Shown: piece after piece, positions 19,022-26,502 of the stretch
Position numbering within the stretch: position 1 is the stretch's first letter
How the letters are laid out: each line of letters starts with the position of its first letter
Assembly (NCBI RefSeq): GCF_003859805.1
Contig: NZ_RQZG01000001.1
Span: 1 to 64,000, forward strand
DNA: 64,000 nucleotides
From: Arachnia propionica
GTDB taxonomy: Bacteria > Actinomycetota > Actinomycetes > Propionibacteriales > Propionibacteriaceae
Direction: 5' to 3'
Made by a program: the position numbers and the translations under genes
Notes under the pieces: model-generated
The model's database searches: none
What the model was told of the DNA's origin: nothing
Seen by the model: the letters and a program-made list of their open reading frames with translations, nothing else

Positions 19022-19801
19022 TCAGCGCCAGCCCAGTCCCGGTGCGACCTCCTTGACCACCGTCTCCAGCAGACGGGTGTTGTAGTCAACCCCCAACTGG
19101 TTCGGGATGGTCAGCAGCACGGTGTCGGCCGCGGCGATGGCCTCGTCCTCGGCGAGCTGACGCACCAGCACATCGGGCTCGGCCGCGTAGCTCCTGCCGA
19201 ACACGGCGCGAAGCCCCGGCTCGATGTAGCCGACGTGGTCCCTGCTGCCTCCTTCGTCGCCGAAGTAGAACCGGTCGATGTCCGTGGTGATCGGCATGAT
19301 CGAGCGGCTCACCGAGACGCGCGGTTCCCAGTCGTGACCCGCGTCACGCCAGGTCTGGCGGAACAGCTCGATCTGCTTGCGCTGCTGGACGTGCAACGGC
19401 TCACCGGATTCATCGGCCTTGAGGGTGGAACTCATCAGGTGCATGCCACGCTCGGCGGCCCAGACGGCCGTGGCATCCGTGCCCGCACCCCACCAGATTC
19501 GCTGCCGCAACCCCTCGGAGTGTGGCTCGATGCGCAGGAGCCCAGGCGGGTTGGGGAACATCGGCCGTGGGTTCGGTTCGGCGAAGCCCTCGCCACGCAA
19601 CACCTCGAGGAACTCCTCGGCCCGGCGACGTGCCATGTCCGACTCGGTCTCGCCGTCCTCGGGGCGGTACCCGAAGTGACGCCAACCGTCGATCACCTGT
19701 TCCGGGGATCCCCGGCTGATGCCGAGTTGCAGTCTGCCGCCGGAGATGAGATCGGCGGCCCCGGCATCCTCGGCCATGTACATGGGGTTCTCGTAGCGCA
19801 T
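19022..19801 (-). pseudogene. LLM-class flavin oxidoreductase, C-terminal part, split by mobile element
   Basis: This is the C-terminal ~258 residues of a luciferase-like FMN-dependent monooxygenase: YENPMYMAEDAGAADLISGG, LQLGISRGSPEQV, IWWGAGTD, and the end NQLGVDYNTRLLETVV. The N-terminal 83 residues lie at 28437-28688 on the same strand. Joining them gives ...GTGVIDMRYENPMYM..., an uninterrupted protein of about 340 residues. The open frame runs on to an ATG at 19825 inside the element, so a truncated product is possible, but it would lack the first strands of the barrel and is probably inactive. Confidence 0.9.
19797..19801. other. Left attachment site core
   Basis: CGCAT is shared with 28441-28445. 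To its left the host reads TTCTCGTAG, to its right the element reads ATAGCGGCTGC. Strand exchange by the serine recombinase took place within these five bases. Of the four possible two-base cores only CA is non-palindromic, so it is the likeliest overlap. Confidence 0.8.
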
Positions 19802-19839
19802 ATAGCGGCTGCAACACCCGTTCACGTAAGCTTGGTTGC

Positions 19840-21276
19840 ATGGTCGAACTGGTATCGCTGAGGAAGACGAACGAGGTTGCGGCGTACGTCCGCGCCTCGA
19901 TGGACCGCAAGGGCGACCGATGGACCGTCGAGACCCAGCTGAGAAAGATCAGGGCGCTGGCCGAGGCCAAGGACTGGAAGGTCGTCGAGGTCTACGACGA
20001 CAACGCGGTGTCCGCGACGAAGAAGCGCCGTGCTGGCACTCGGTGGGCCGAGATGCTGGAGGACGCCCGTGCGGGCAAGTTCTCGATGGTGGTCGCCGTG
20101 GACATGGACCGGCTCCTGCGTAGCACGAAGGACCTGAACACACTGATCGATCTCGGCCTGCGTGTCGTCACCGTTGACGGCGAGATCGACCTCTCGACGG
20201 CGGACGGGGAGTTCCGGGCGACGATGCTCGCCGCTCTCGCCCGGTTCGAGGCACGACGCAAGGCCGAGCGACAAATCAGGTCGAACGAGCGCCGACGCGC
20301 CGAGGGCATCCCCACGTCCGCCTGGAAGGCGTTCGGCTGGACGAGGGACGGCGAGTTGATCGAGGAGGAGGCCGCCGCCGTACGGCGGGCCTTCGATGCG
20401 TTCCTCGGCGAGCCGTCCCTGTCGATCCGGCGAATCCGCGAGGACCTGAACAGCGCCGGTCACTTCACCGCGCGTGGGTCGGAGTTCTCCGTCGATGCTG
20501 TGCGCTACCTGCTCGCGAACCCGCTTTACTGTGGCTACATCAAGCACTACGCGTCGGGCGAGCTGTACCCGGTTCAGGGCGAGGCGTTCCCGCCCATCGT
20601 CGGCGAGCAGACGTGGCGGGCCGCGGTGGCGAAGCTGGAGGACAACGTGCGGAGGTCGGCGAGGCAGGGGAACCACCCGAAGTATCTCCTGTCCACGATC
20701 GGGCTGTGCGGGAAGTGCGGCGCGACGCTCGTCTCGGGGACGAACAGCCGCAAGCAGCCGACGTACCGCTGCGGCGAGCAGTTCCATCTCACCCGCCAGC
20801 GCGAGCCCGTCGATGCGATGGTCACCGAGGCGGTGCTCACGCGTCTGTCCTCGGTGGACGTGCACGACCTCGTGATGCCACAGGAGGACGATGGGCCGGA
20901 TCGCGAGGAGCTGCTGACGGAGCGGAACGCCCTGGTCGATCGGGTGAAGGAGCTGAGCCCGCTGCTGCGCGACATCCATCAGCCGGTCCTGGAGATAACG
21001 GCAGCGATCAACGACGTGAAGGCCCGCATCGACGAGATCGACGCGGAGCTGCTCGACCGTTCGGTGTCGGCGGCGGCGAAGCTGCTCGCGGACGTCGAGG
21101 AGCCGGTCGGCACCGCGGAGCGCCGCGAGGTGGTCGAGGCGAAGTGGAAGGTGTTGGACGTGGACCGCCGCCGGATGCTCGTGGACGAGCTGGTGACGGT
21201 GACCATCGAGCCCATCACGCCCGGTCACGTGAAATTCGACCCCGACCTGATTCGGATAGAGCCGCGTCGCGACTGA
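19840..21276 (+). CDS. Large serine recombinase (integrase)
   Basis: The 478-residue protein should catalyse integration of the element. It has the resolvase domain with YVRAS (catalytic Ser20, Arg18), the VAVDMDRLLRS block and ALARFEARRKAERQ; the recombinase domain (FGWTRDGELIEEEA, LANPLYCGYI); a zinc ribbon (CGKCG ... YRCG); and a coiled-coil region toward the C-terminus. Length and order fit Bxb1-type integrases. ATG 19840 is only 39 bases from the left att core, as is usual for such genes. No ribosome site is visible upstream, so translation may be leaderless. Confidence 0.95.
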   Translation: MVELVSLRKTNEVAAYVRASMDRKGDRWTVETQLRKIRALAEAKDWKVVEVYDDNAVSATKKRRAGTRWAEMLEDARAGKFSMVVAVDMDRLLRSTKDLNTLIDLGLRVVTVDGEIDLSTADGEFRATMLAALARFEARRKAERQIRSNERRRAEGIPTSAWKAFGWTRDGELIEEEAAAVRRAFDAFLGEPSLSIRRIREDLNSAGHFTARGSEFSVDAVRYLLANPLYCGYIKHYASGELYPVQGEAFPPIVGEQTWRAAVAKLEDNVRRSARQGNHPKYLLSTIGLCGKCGATLVSGTNSRKQPTYRCGEQFHLTRQREPVDAMVTEAVLTRLSSVDVHDLVMPQEDDGPDREELLTERNALVDRVKELSPLLRDIHQPVLEITAAINDVKARIDEIDAELLDRSVSAAAKLLADVEEPVGTAERREVVEAKWKVLDVDRRRMLVDELVTVTIEPITPGHVKFDPDLIRIEPRRD

Positions 21277-21317
21277 CTCATGAGTCGACTCGTCATTGCA
21301 ATGGTGAGTCGACTCGT
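21275..21317. repeat. Palindromic direct repeats after the recombinase gene
   Basis: TGAGTCGACTCGT occurs at 21281-21293 and 21305-21317, 24 bases apart. Each contains the palindrome GAGTCGACTC, they are separated by the palindrome CATTGCAATG (21294-21303), and GACTCATGAGTC overlaps the left end. This looks like a protein-binding array, either an operator or part of a replication or excision control site. The stretch 21318-21457 holds no recognised gene. Confidence 0.7.
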
Positions 21318-21457
21318 GGGAGAATGGTTGCAGACAAGAAGATCCCACCGGGGCCGCGACTTAGAAGCGCGGGGTTCTGCTCCCGGATGAGTAGCCGGTC
21401 AAACAGCCCAATTACCGTGGCGGGGAACCGGAAGATACTCATGTCTGAGGACTTCCG

Positions 21458-21670
21458 ATGTCTGTCGTTATCGACGTTCCCCGCGCATCCGCGCTCGACC
21501 GCCCTGGCCTCGATCAGGGCTCCACTCCTTCTCCGCAGGCAGACGGCCTCGATCCCGTCATCGCCGCCGCTCGTGCTGCTGGTCGTCTGGCCGGTGAACG
21601 CCTGGCTCGCACGCCCCTGACCCCGCGACAGCGCGCCGCGGTCGCCGCCGTGATGGGCGGTGGTCACTGA
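21458..21670 (+). CDS. Small element protein, 70 residues
   Basis: I do not recognise this family. The protein is alanine/arginine rich: a disordered start (PRASALDRPGLDQG) and a helical end with AAARAAGRLAGERLA and TPRQRAAVAAVMGG. The start has GAGGA upstream. Its stop overlaps the ATG of the next small gene (TGATG), so the two are coupled. Its place upstream of rep suggests a regulatory or copy-control role, which is inference. Confidence 0.6.
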   Translation: MSVVIDVPRASALDRPGLDQGSTPSPQADGLDPVIAAARAAGRLAGERLARTPLTPRQRAAVAAVMGGGH

Positions 21671-21918
21671 TGAGCGCCAACTCCGCCGCCTTCGACCACG
21701 TGAACGGCTTCCGCTGGCGACAGGGCGACCCCTCCCTCGCCGAGTCCGAGGCACGTCTCTACGACCTCGGCGTGCTCCGCTCCGTGCTGGAGGAGTCCGT
21801 CGAGATCGCCGTCGCCGACGCCCGCGCCGATGGGGTGACCTGGGCGAAGATCGGCGACGCCCTCGGCGTCACGCACCAGGCTGTCATCAAGCGCTACGGC
21901 CGGGGCGGTGGTCGCTGA
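21670..21918 (+). CDS. Small helix-turn-helix protein of the element
   Basis: The 82-residue protein ends in a helix-turn-helix of the sigma-70 region 4 or AsnC kind (VTWAKIGDALGVTHQAVIKRYG, residues about 55-76). The upstream part is helical (LRSVLEESVEIAVADAR). It is probably a small DNA-binding regulator for the rep/mob region. It is coupled to the preceding gene by an overlapping TGATG. Confidence 0.7.
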   Translation: MSANSAAFDHVNGFRWRQGDPSLAESEARLYDLGVLRSVLEESVEIAVADARADGVTWAKIGDALGVTHQAVIKRYGRGGGR

Positions 21919-22079
21919 TGCGCGCCGACGCACGCAACCTCAGCACCGCTCCCGCCGACCTGACCCCGCCCGGAGGGCCTGGCCTGGCACCCGCCGAAGG
22001 CAGGCTGCCCGTCGTCGTGATGACGGTCCGCAGCCGTGCTTCGCACTCTAAGAGTTTCGGGAGCCTCATTCGTTCCTAC

Positions 22080-22112
22080 GGGCGCGGCAAGGGCTTGTCG
22101 ATTGCCGCGCCC
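22080..22112. repeat. Stem-loop upstream of rep, candidate replication origin
   Basis: GGGCGCGGCAA and its complement form a perfect 11-bp stem around the 11-base loop GGGCTTGTCGA. Rolling-circle origins of HUH-type Reps are nicked in such loops. The loop contains CTTG, as in some rolling-circle nick sites, but no known nick sequence matches in full. Confidence 0.55.
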
Positions 22113-22170
22113 TGCAACAACGTGCCTGGTCAGCGGTCGGTTCCGCCCGCGCTCCGTCGCGTGGCCTCGT

Positions 22171-22215
22171 GGGATCATTTTGGGTCTCATTTGGGGGTCA
22201 ATAGGGGGTCATTTA
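22171..22215. repeat. Iteron-like repeats upstream of rep
   Basis: Four imperfect copies of a GGG-TCATTT unit follow each other (GGGATCATTT, GGGTCTCATTT, GGGGGTCAATA, GGGGGTCATTT) about 55 bases before the rep start. Their spacing of roughly 10-12 bases fits a Rep-binding array next to the stem-loop at 22080-22112. Confidence 0.55.
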
Positions 22216-22269
22216 GGCGCCGCACTCTCTCTGAGGCCCTCCGCGCTGTCCGCGGCGGGGGTGGTCGCC

Positions 22270-23682
22270 GTGGCTAAGCAGGAGAACAACCCGACGAGCA
22301 TCGGGGCCACGCAGTACCTCGATCCGTCGTACTGGACCTGGGCTGCCGAGGACCCGAACGGGGCCGCGCTGCTCCAGCAGGGAGCCGAGGCGATCCTCGC
22401 CTACGTGGTGCAGCGGCTCGAGGCCACCGGCTGCGAGGTCGTCGAGGCCTACGGCATCGTGCATGACAAGGACGAGCGCGAGGTCTGGAGCGACACGGAG
22501 AAGGCTCTGGTGATCGAGCCGAAGCCCGATCACCTGCACGCGGTCATCAAGTTCGCCAGCCGTGCGAAGAGCGCACCGCTGGATCGGCTCGCGTTCGGCA
22601 TCGGCGTCGAGCCCCAGTACGTCGAGAAGCCGGGCCGCGGGCGGTACGCCTACGACAACATGCTGTCGTATCTGACGCACGTGAAGTACGCGGACAAGCA
22701 CCAATACGCGCCTTCGGAGGTCGCTACGGTGCGTGGGCCTGACTACCTCGGGATCGACGCCCAGCGTCGGGAGACCTGGCTCAAGGGGCGCGCGCACGTG
22801 AAGAAGAAGGTCGTCGCCGAGAACTTCGAGGACATGCGCGAGCGCGTGCTCCAGGGCGAGTTCACGCGGGATCAGATCATGCTCACGGACGAGCTGTTCG
22901 ACATCTACTCGCGGCATCAGCGGGAGATCGACGACGCGCTGTCGGCCTACGGCCAGCGCCGCGCATACCGGGCGGCGGCGAAGCTCCGCGCCGGTGAGTT
23001 CTCGACGCACGTGGTGTTCGTCCATGGGGATGCCGGGATCGGCAAGACCCGGTTCGCCACGGACTTCATCACCGAGGCGATCAACGCGGCGAACGCGCAC
23101 GGCGAGCGGTGGCAGGTCTACCGGGCCGCGACGGGGAACCCGCTTGATGACTGGCGAGGCGAGGAGGTGCTGCTGCTGGACGATCTGCGGGCCTCGGCGA
23201 TGGATGCGAACGACTGGCTGCTGCTGCTTGATCCGTACAACGCCTCGCCTGCGAAGGCTCGGTACAAGAACAAGGGCGAGGTGGCCCCGCGCCTTATCGT
23301 CATCACGGCGACGATCGAGCCTGTCGAGTTCTTCTACTACGCCCGCCAGAAGGGCAACGTGGACGAGGCGTTGGACCAGTTCATCCGCCGCTTGGCCTCG
23401 GTCGTGAAGGTCTATCGTGCCGACGACATCAATCGTTACCTCGTGCAGCACATTGGGAAGATCGAGCCCTACGAGTGGCACCAGTGCAGCATCCCGACCG
23501 CCGCACACACGCCCGGCATGTACGGCAACGCGTATCACCAGAACGTCGGGTCGCGGGAACTGACCTACGGTCCGGAGACCTCGGCGGAACATGACGCTGA
23601 GGGCGCGGTTGCTGAGCTGCTGGGCGGGCTCGCGGTGCGGAGCCCTGACGTGCCGCTGGCGCTGATCGGAGGTGCCGCATGA
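22270..23682 (+). CDS. CRESS-like rolling-circle Rep: HUH endonuclease plus SF3-type helicase
   Basis: The 470-residue initiator starts at GTG 22270; GTG 22261 is an alternative. The nuclease domain shows HDKDE at 65-69, the metal-binding HUH motif HLH at 88-90 and YLTHVK at 134-139 holding the likely nicking tyrosine, as in Rep_2 plasmid Reps. A helicase domain follows with Walker A GDAGIGKT (253-260), Walker B LLLDD (301-305) and motif C-like LIVITAT near 345. This two-domain plan is that of CRESS-DNA virus Reps and of the bacterial plasmids related to them. It should replicate the excised circle. It overlaps the start of the mob gene by four bases. Confidence 0.87.
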   Translation: MAKQENNPTSIGATQYLDPSYWTWAAEDPNGAALLQQGAEAILAYVVQRLEATGCEVVEAYGIVHDKDEREVWSDTEKALVIEPKPDHLHAVIKFASRAKSAPLDRLAFGIGVEPQYVEKPGRGRYAYDNMLSYLTHVKYADKHQYAPSEVATVRGPDYLGIDAQRRETWLKGRAHVKKKVVAENFEDMRERVLQGEFTRDQIMLTDELFDIYSRHQREIDDALSAYGQRRAYRAAAKLRAGEFSTHVVFVHGDAGIGKTRFATDFITEAINAANAHGERWQVYRAATGNPLDDWRGEEVLLLDDLRASAMDANDWLLLLDPYNASPAKARYKNKGEVAPRLIVITATIEPVEFFYYARQKGNVDEALDQFIRRLASVVKVYRADDINRYLVQHIGKIEPYEWHQCSIPTAAHTPGMYGNAYHQNVGSRELTYGPETSAEHDAEGAVAELLGGLAVRSPDVPLALIGGAA

Positions 23683-24269
23683 GCACCGAACGCGATGCGC
23701 TCTTCCAGGGGGTCGAGGGGGCCGGAGGCCCCTCGCAAGCAGCCGGGGAGGACATGAGCGCCAGCGAAATGTCCGACACGGCTACTGCTTGCCACTCTGG
23801 CGTACAGGTGGAGCAGCAGACCGACTCCCAGGTGAACACCGGTCGGGCTGATGCGGAGGCTGTGCGTCAGAGTCACGGCGGCGCGAAGCGTCGTCGTGGG
23901 GGCCGCGCGAAGCTCGATACCGACTTCGGAGAGGAGACGCTCGCGGCGCTTCGCACTCGTGCGAAGCGGCTCGGGCTGGCTCCGAGCACGTGGGTGCGGA
24001 CCGTCGTCCGGGATGCCCTCCACGCCTCTCGGAGCGAGGAGTTGGACGCCGCCGTGGCCGCGCACCTGCTCGGGGTCGAGGCGCGGGTGCAGGCGTCGGC
24101 GGATGCTCGCGAGCTGGCCGCGCAGATTCGCCCGCTGGCGATCAACGTCAACGACCTCGACCGCCGGGCGCGGGCTGGTGAGTCAGTGGCGCTGTCGGCG
24201 GAGGTGCCCGAGCTGATCGAGTTGCTGCGCGAGGTCCGCGCCCTGCTCGGGGATCGGGCGGCCTCATGA
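23679..24269 (+). CDS. mobC: MobC-like relaxosome accessory protein
   Basis: The 196-residue protein has a disordered N-terminal ~65 residues, a basic stretch (KRRRGGRAK), and a ribbon-helix-helix-like region (LDTDFGEETLAALRTRAKRLG, then PSTWVRTVVRDAL). A helical tail includes IRPLAINVNDLDRRARAGE, a block seen in MobC proteins. It should bind oriT and help the relaxase nick it. It overlaps rep at the start and the relaxase gene at the stop, each by four bases. Confidence 0.78.
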   Translation: MSTERDALFQGVEGAGGPSQAAGEDMSASEMSDTATACHSGVQVEQQTDSQVNTGRADAEAVRQSHGGAKRRRGGRAKLDTDFGEETLAALRTRAKRLGLAPSTWVRTVVRDALHASRSEELDAAVAAHLLGVEARVQASADARELAAQIRPLAINVNDLDRRARAGESVALSAEVPELIELLREVRALLGDRAAS

Positions 24270-25552
24270 GCACTACGCACTACAGCCCGAGCGCCAGCGC
24301 CGCCGACACGGAGCGCTATATCCGTGGCAAGGAGGACGAGCGGGGCATCGCGATCACGTGCGATGTGCCGGGAGGCCCCGGCGCGTTCTCGGCGCGCGCT
24401 CGGTCGCTCACGCAGAACACGACGCGCGAGGTCGAGGCGGTGCATTACCGCCAGTCGTTCAGCGACGAGGAGTTCGACCCGAAGAGTCCGGAGGACGTGC
24501 AGCGGGTGAACGATCTCGGTTATCAGCTCGCGAAGAAGATGCACCCGGATTCCGACTGCCTCGTAGTCAGTCATGTGGATGGGCGGGGCAAGAAGCCGCA
24601 CAACCACATCTTGGTCATCAACCACAACAACCGGACGGGGAAGGCGCTCTCGGACTATCGCACGTTCCACGACCGCAAGGCCGGGAATCAGCGGGGCGTC
24701 CAGTCGGCGAACGACCAGCTGATGCGAGAACACGGGCTCTCGGTCGTGAAGCGGCTGGAGCACGCACCGAAGGACTGGGAGCTGCGCCGCGAGGACTTCG
24801 CCGAGGGATCGCTCGACCGCGAGATGGGCGACCGGATGAGCGCGGCGCTGGCCGATCCCCGGGCGGTGGACAAGGCCGGTCTGGTCTCGGTGATCGAGGA
24901 GCAGAACCAGCGGCTCGGCGATGACGGGGAGCGGGTGCCGCGGATGCGGTTGCACAGCCCCGTCAGCAAGAAGGGCAAGCGCGCCGGGCAAGAGACCTGG
25001 ACGCTCTACATCGAGGATCGCCGCGGCGAGTCCGGCCGCGCCGAGCGCCGCAAGCGCGCGAGCGCCCTCTCGGCGGACTTCACCCCGGAGGGCGCGCAGG
25101 CGTTCTTCGACTACCACCAGCAGCAGAAGGAGAAGGAACATGAGCGCAGCGCTCGACAGGCTGAAGCAGCAGAACGAGCCCGAGCAGTCGCAGCAGCAGC
25201 TCGGCAGTCCGGAGACGATGGAGCTGTTGACCTCGATCCTCGCCGCCGTCGAGGCGCAGAACACGAGGATCGCCACGCTGACCGAACAGCAGAAGAAGCT
25301 CGCGGGGTTCGTGAAGGTCATGGACGAGGAGACGACGAGGCGGCTGGAGCGGATCACGGCCCCGGCGTCGACCTCCTCGCCCTCCAGCGACGTGTCCGCG
25401 AGGATCGCGAGTATCGAGAGCAGGCAGAACGAGATCGCGAGCACGCTCGGCGAGTTCGCGCAGAGTCTCAACGGCGAGAGCTTGAACGCCGCTTCGCGGA
25501 GCTTGGTCGCGGAGGCGCAGAAGAATCGCGCGGCTACGGCCTCGGCGATTGA
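24266..25552 (+). CDS. Relaxase / mobilization nuclease
   Basis: The 428-residue protein is a relaxase of the VirD2-like (PF03432) group. The metal-binding histidines H103, H112 and H114 lie in VSHVDGRGKKPHNHILVINH, and N-terminal tyrosines (Y6, Y18) are candidates for the nicking residue. The C-terminal ~150 residues are low-complexity, Arg/Glu/Ala-rich helix. It should nick oriT and lead the DNA strand into a donor cell's transfer channel, which must be supplied in trans. The last 413 bases overlap the next gene in another frame. Confidence 0.85.
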   Translation: MSTTHYSPSASAADTERYIRGKEDERGIAITCDVPGGPGAFSARARSLTQNTTREVEAVHYRQSFSDEEFDPKSPEDVQRVNDLGYQLAKKMHPDSDCLVVSHVDGRGKKPHNHILVINHNNRTGKALSDYRTFHDRKAGNQRGVQSANDQLMREHGLSVVKRLEHAPKDWELRREDFAEGSLDREMGDRMSAALADPRAVDKAGLVSVIEEQNQRLGDDGERVPRMRLHSPVSKKGKRAGQETWTLYIEDRRGESGRAERRKRASALSADFTPEGAQAFFDYHQQQKEKEHERSARQAEAAERARAVAAAARQSGDDGAVDLDPRRRRGAEHEDRHADRTAEEARGVREGHGRGDDEAAGADHGPGVDLLALQRRVREDREYREQAERDREHARRVRAESQRRELERRFAELGRGGAEESRGYGLGD

Positions 25553-26045
25553 GGGTCTGAAGGCGCAGGTCACAGCGAACCAGAAGCTCGTGAGCCAGGT
25601 CGGCGGCGCGGTCCAGCGGATCGAGAAGCGCACCGAGGAACGGGTCGAGAAGGCTGTCGAGCAGGTCGCCGGGGAGGCTTCGGCCACGATGACCGCGAGC
25701 CTCGACGCCTCGAACGCGCGGGCGGAGCGGATCATCGCCGCGACGGCGAAGCTGGAGGCGCGACAGCTCTGGTCCGCCGCCGCCGCGATGTGCCTCGTTC
25801 TCCTGCCGGTGGCCGTGGTCGTCGCCGGTCTCTGGATGGGCATCGCCGGGCTCATCACGGGTGTTCAGTGGGCGCTGGACGTGGACGGGAGCGTGTGGCT
25901 CGGCATCGGCCGGTGGCTCGTGGTCGGCGCTGGCCTCGCCGGGGCCGGCTACGGGCTCTTCGCGTCCGTCAGCTGGGTTGCGGGTCTCGTGGAGACCTGG
26001 AAGGGCCGCGGGATGCCGAAGTGGCCCCGCTGGCGCAAGAGGTGA
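25140..26045 (+). CDS. Coiled-coil membrane protein overlapping the relaxase gene (MobB-like position)
   Basis: The 301-residue protein starts at ATG 25140 behind AAGGAGAAGG, inside the relaxase gene in another frame, and overlaps it by 413 bases. It has a long predicted coiled coil (residues about 30-190, heptads such as LLTSILAAVEAQNTRIATL and IEKRTEERVEKAVEQV) and two C-terminal membrane spans (LLPVAVVVAGLWMGIAGLI; WLVVGAGLAGAGYGLF). Nested mob genes of this kind are known from ColE1 and RSF1010 plasmids, where MobB-type membrane proteins aid transfer. I see no sequence identity that proves homology. Confidence 0.75.
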   Translation: MSAALDRLKQQNEPEQSQQQLGSPETMELLTSILAAVEAQNTRIATLTEQQKKLAGFVKVMDEETTRRLERITAPASTSSPSSDVSARIASIESRQNEIASTLGEFAQSLNGESLNAASRSLVAEAQKNRAATASAIEGLKAQVTANQKLVSQVGGAVQRIEKRTEERVEKAVEQVAGEASATMTASLDASNARAERIIAATAKLEARQLWSAAAAMCLVLLPVAVVVAGLWMGIAGLITGVQWALDVDGSVWLGIGRWLVVGAGLAGAGYGLFASVSWVAGLVETWKGRGMPKWPRWRKR

Positions 26046-26096
26046 TCACGCCTCACGAGGGCAAGCGCGCGCAGCGCGTGCGGCAGCCGCGACAAC

Positions 26097-26126
26097 TGGA
26101 CATTAGGTCAGCGGCTGCTGTATAGT
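26097..26126 (+). promoter_or_regulatory. Promoter and operator of the metal-resistance pair
   Basis: TGGACA (26097-26102) and TATAGT (26121-26126) are separated by 18 bases. The ATG of the repressor is seven bases after the -10 box, so the mRNA is probably leaderless. GCAGCCGC at 26083-26090 and its complement GCGGCTGC at 26111-26118 bracket the -35 region and may form the repressor site. Confidence 0.75.
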
Positions 26127-26133
26127 TCAGTGC

Positions 26134-26502
26134 ATGCTGACCATTGCTTCGCGTCTTGACGTCATGAACCGGCTCGGCCGGGCCATGGCCGACCCGACGC
26201 GCTCCCGCATCCTGATGTCCCTGCTCGACAGCCCGAGCCACCCCGCGGTGCTCTCGCGCGAGCTGGGGCTGACCCGCTCGAACGTGTCCAACCACCTGAC
26301 CTGCCTGCGCGACTGCGGGATCGTGGTCGCCGAGCCCGAGGGCCGCCAGACTCGCTACGAGATCGCCGACCCGCACCTGGCCGCGGCGCTGACGGCACTG
26401 GTCGATGTGACCCTCGCCGTGGACGAGAGCGCGCCGTGCATCGACCCGGCCTGCTCGGTGCCGGGCTGCTGCGCCGCGAGCAGTTCGGGGGACGCCTCGT
26501 GA
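26134..26502 (+). CDS. CmtR-like ArsR/SmtB metal-sensing repressor
   Basis: The 122-residue winged-helix repressor closely resembles mycobacterial CmtR: LGRAMADPTRSRILMSLLD, LTRSNVSNHLTCLRDCG and VVAEPEGRQTRYEIAD. The two cysteines of the CLRDC motif in the recognition helix match the Cd/Pb ligands of CmtR. The C-terminus adds CIDPACSVPGCC, more cysteines than CmtR has. It should bind the promoter at 26083-26126 and release it on Cd(II) or Pb(II). The stop overlaps the ATPase start (GTGA). Confidence 0.9.
   Translation: MLTIASRLDVMNRLGRAMADPTRSRILMSLLDSPSHPAVLSRELGLTRSNVSNHLTCLRDCGIVVAEPEGRQTRYEIADPHLAAALTALVDVTLAVDESAPCIDPACSVPGCCAASSSGDAS

Noticed and set aside
19802-19825. ATG 19825 as a true start of the oxidoreductase gene
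   Set aside because: The first eight codons belong to the mobile element and lack homology; the real N-terminus is at 28688.
21918-22277. 119-codon frame starting in an overlapping TGATG after the small HTH gene
   Set aside because: It runs through the stem-loop and the iteron-like repeats, its protein looks unstructured and unlike its neighbours, and it overlaps the rep start. I treat this stretch as control DNA, though a short peptide cannot be excluded.
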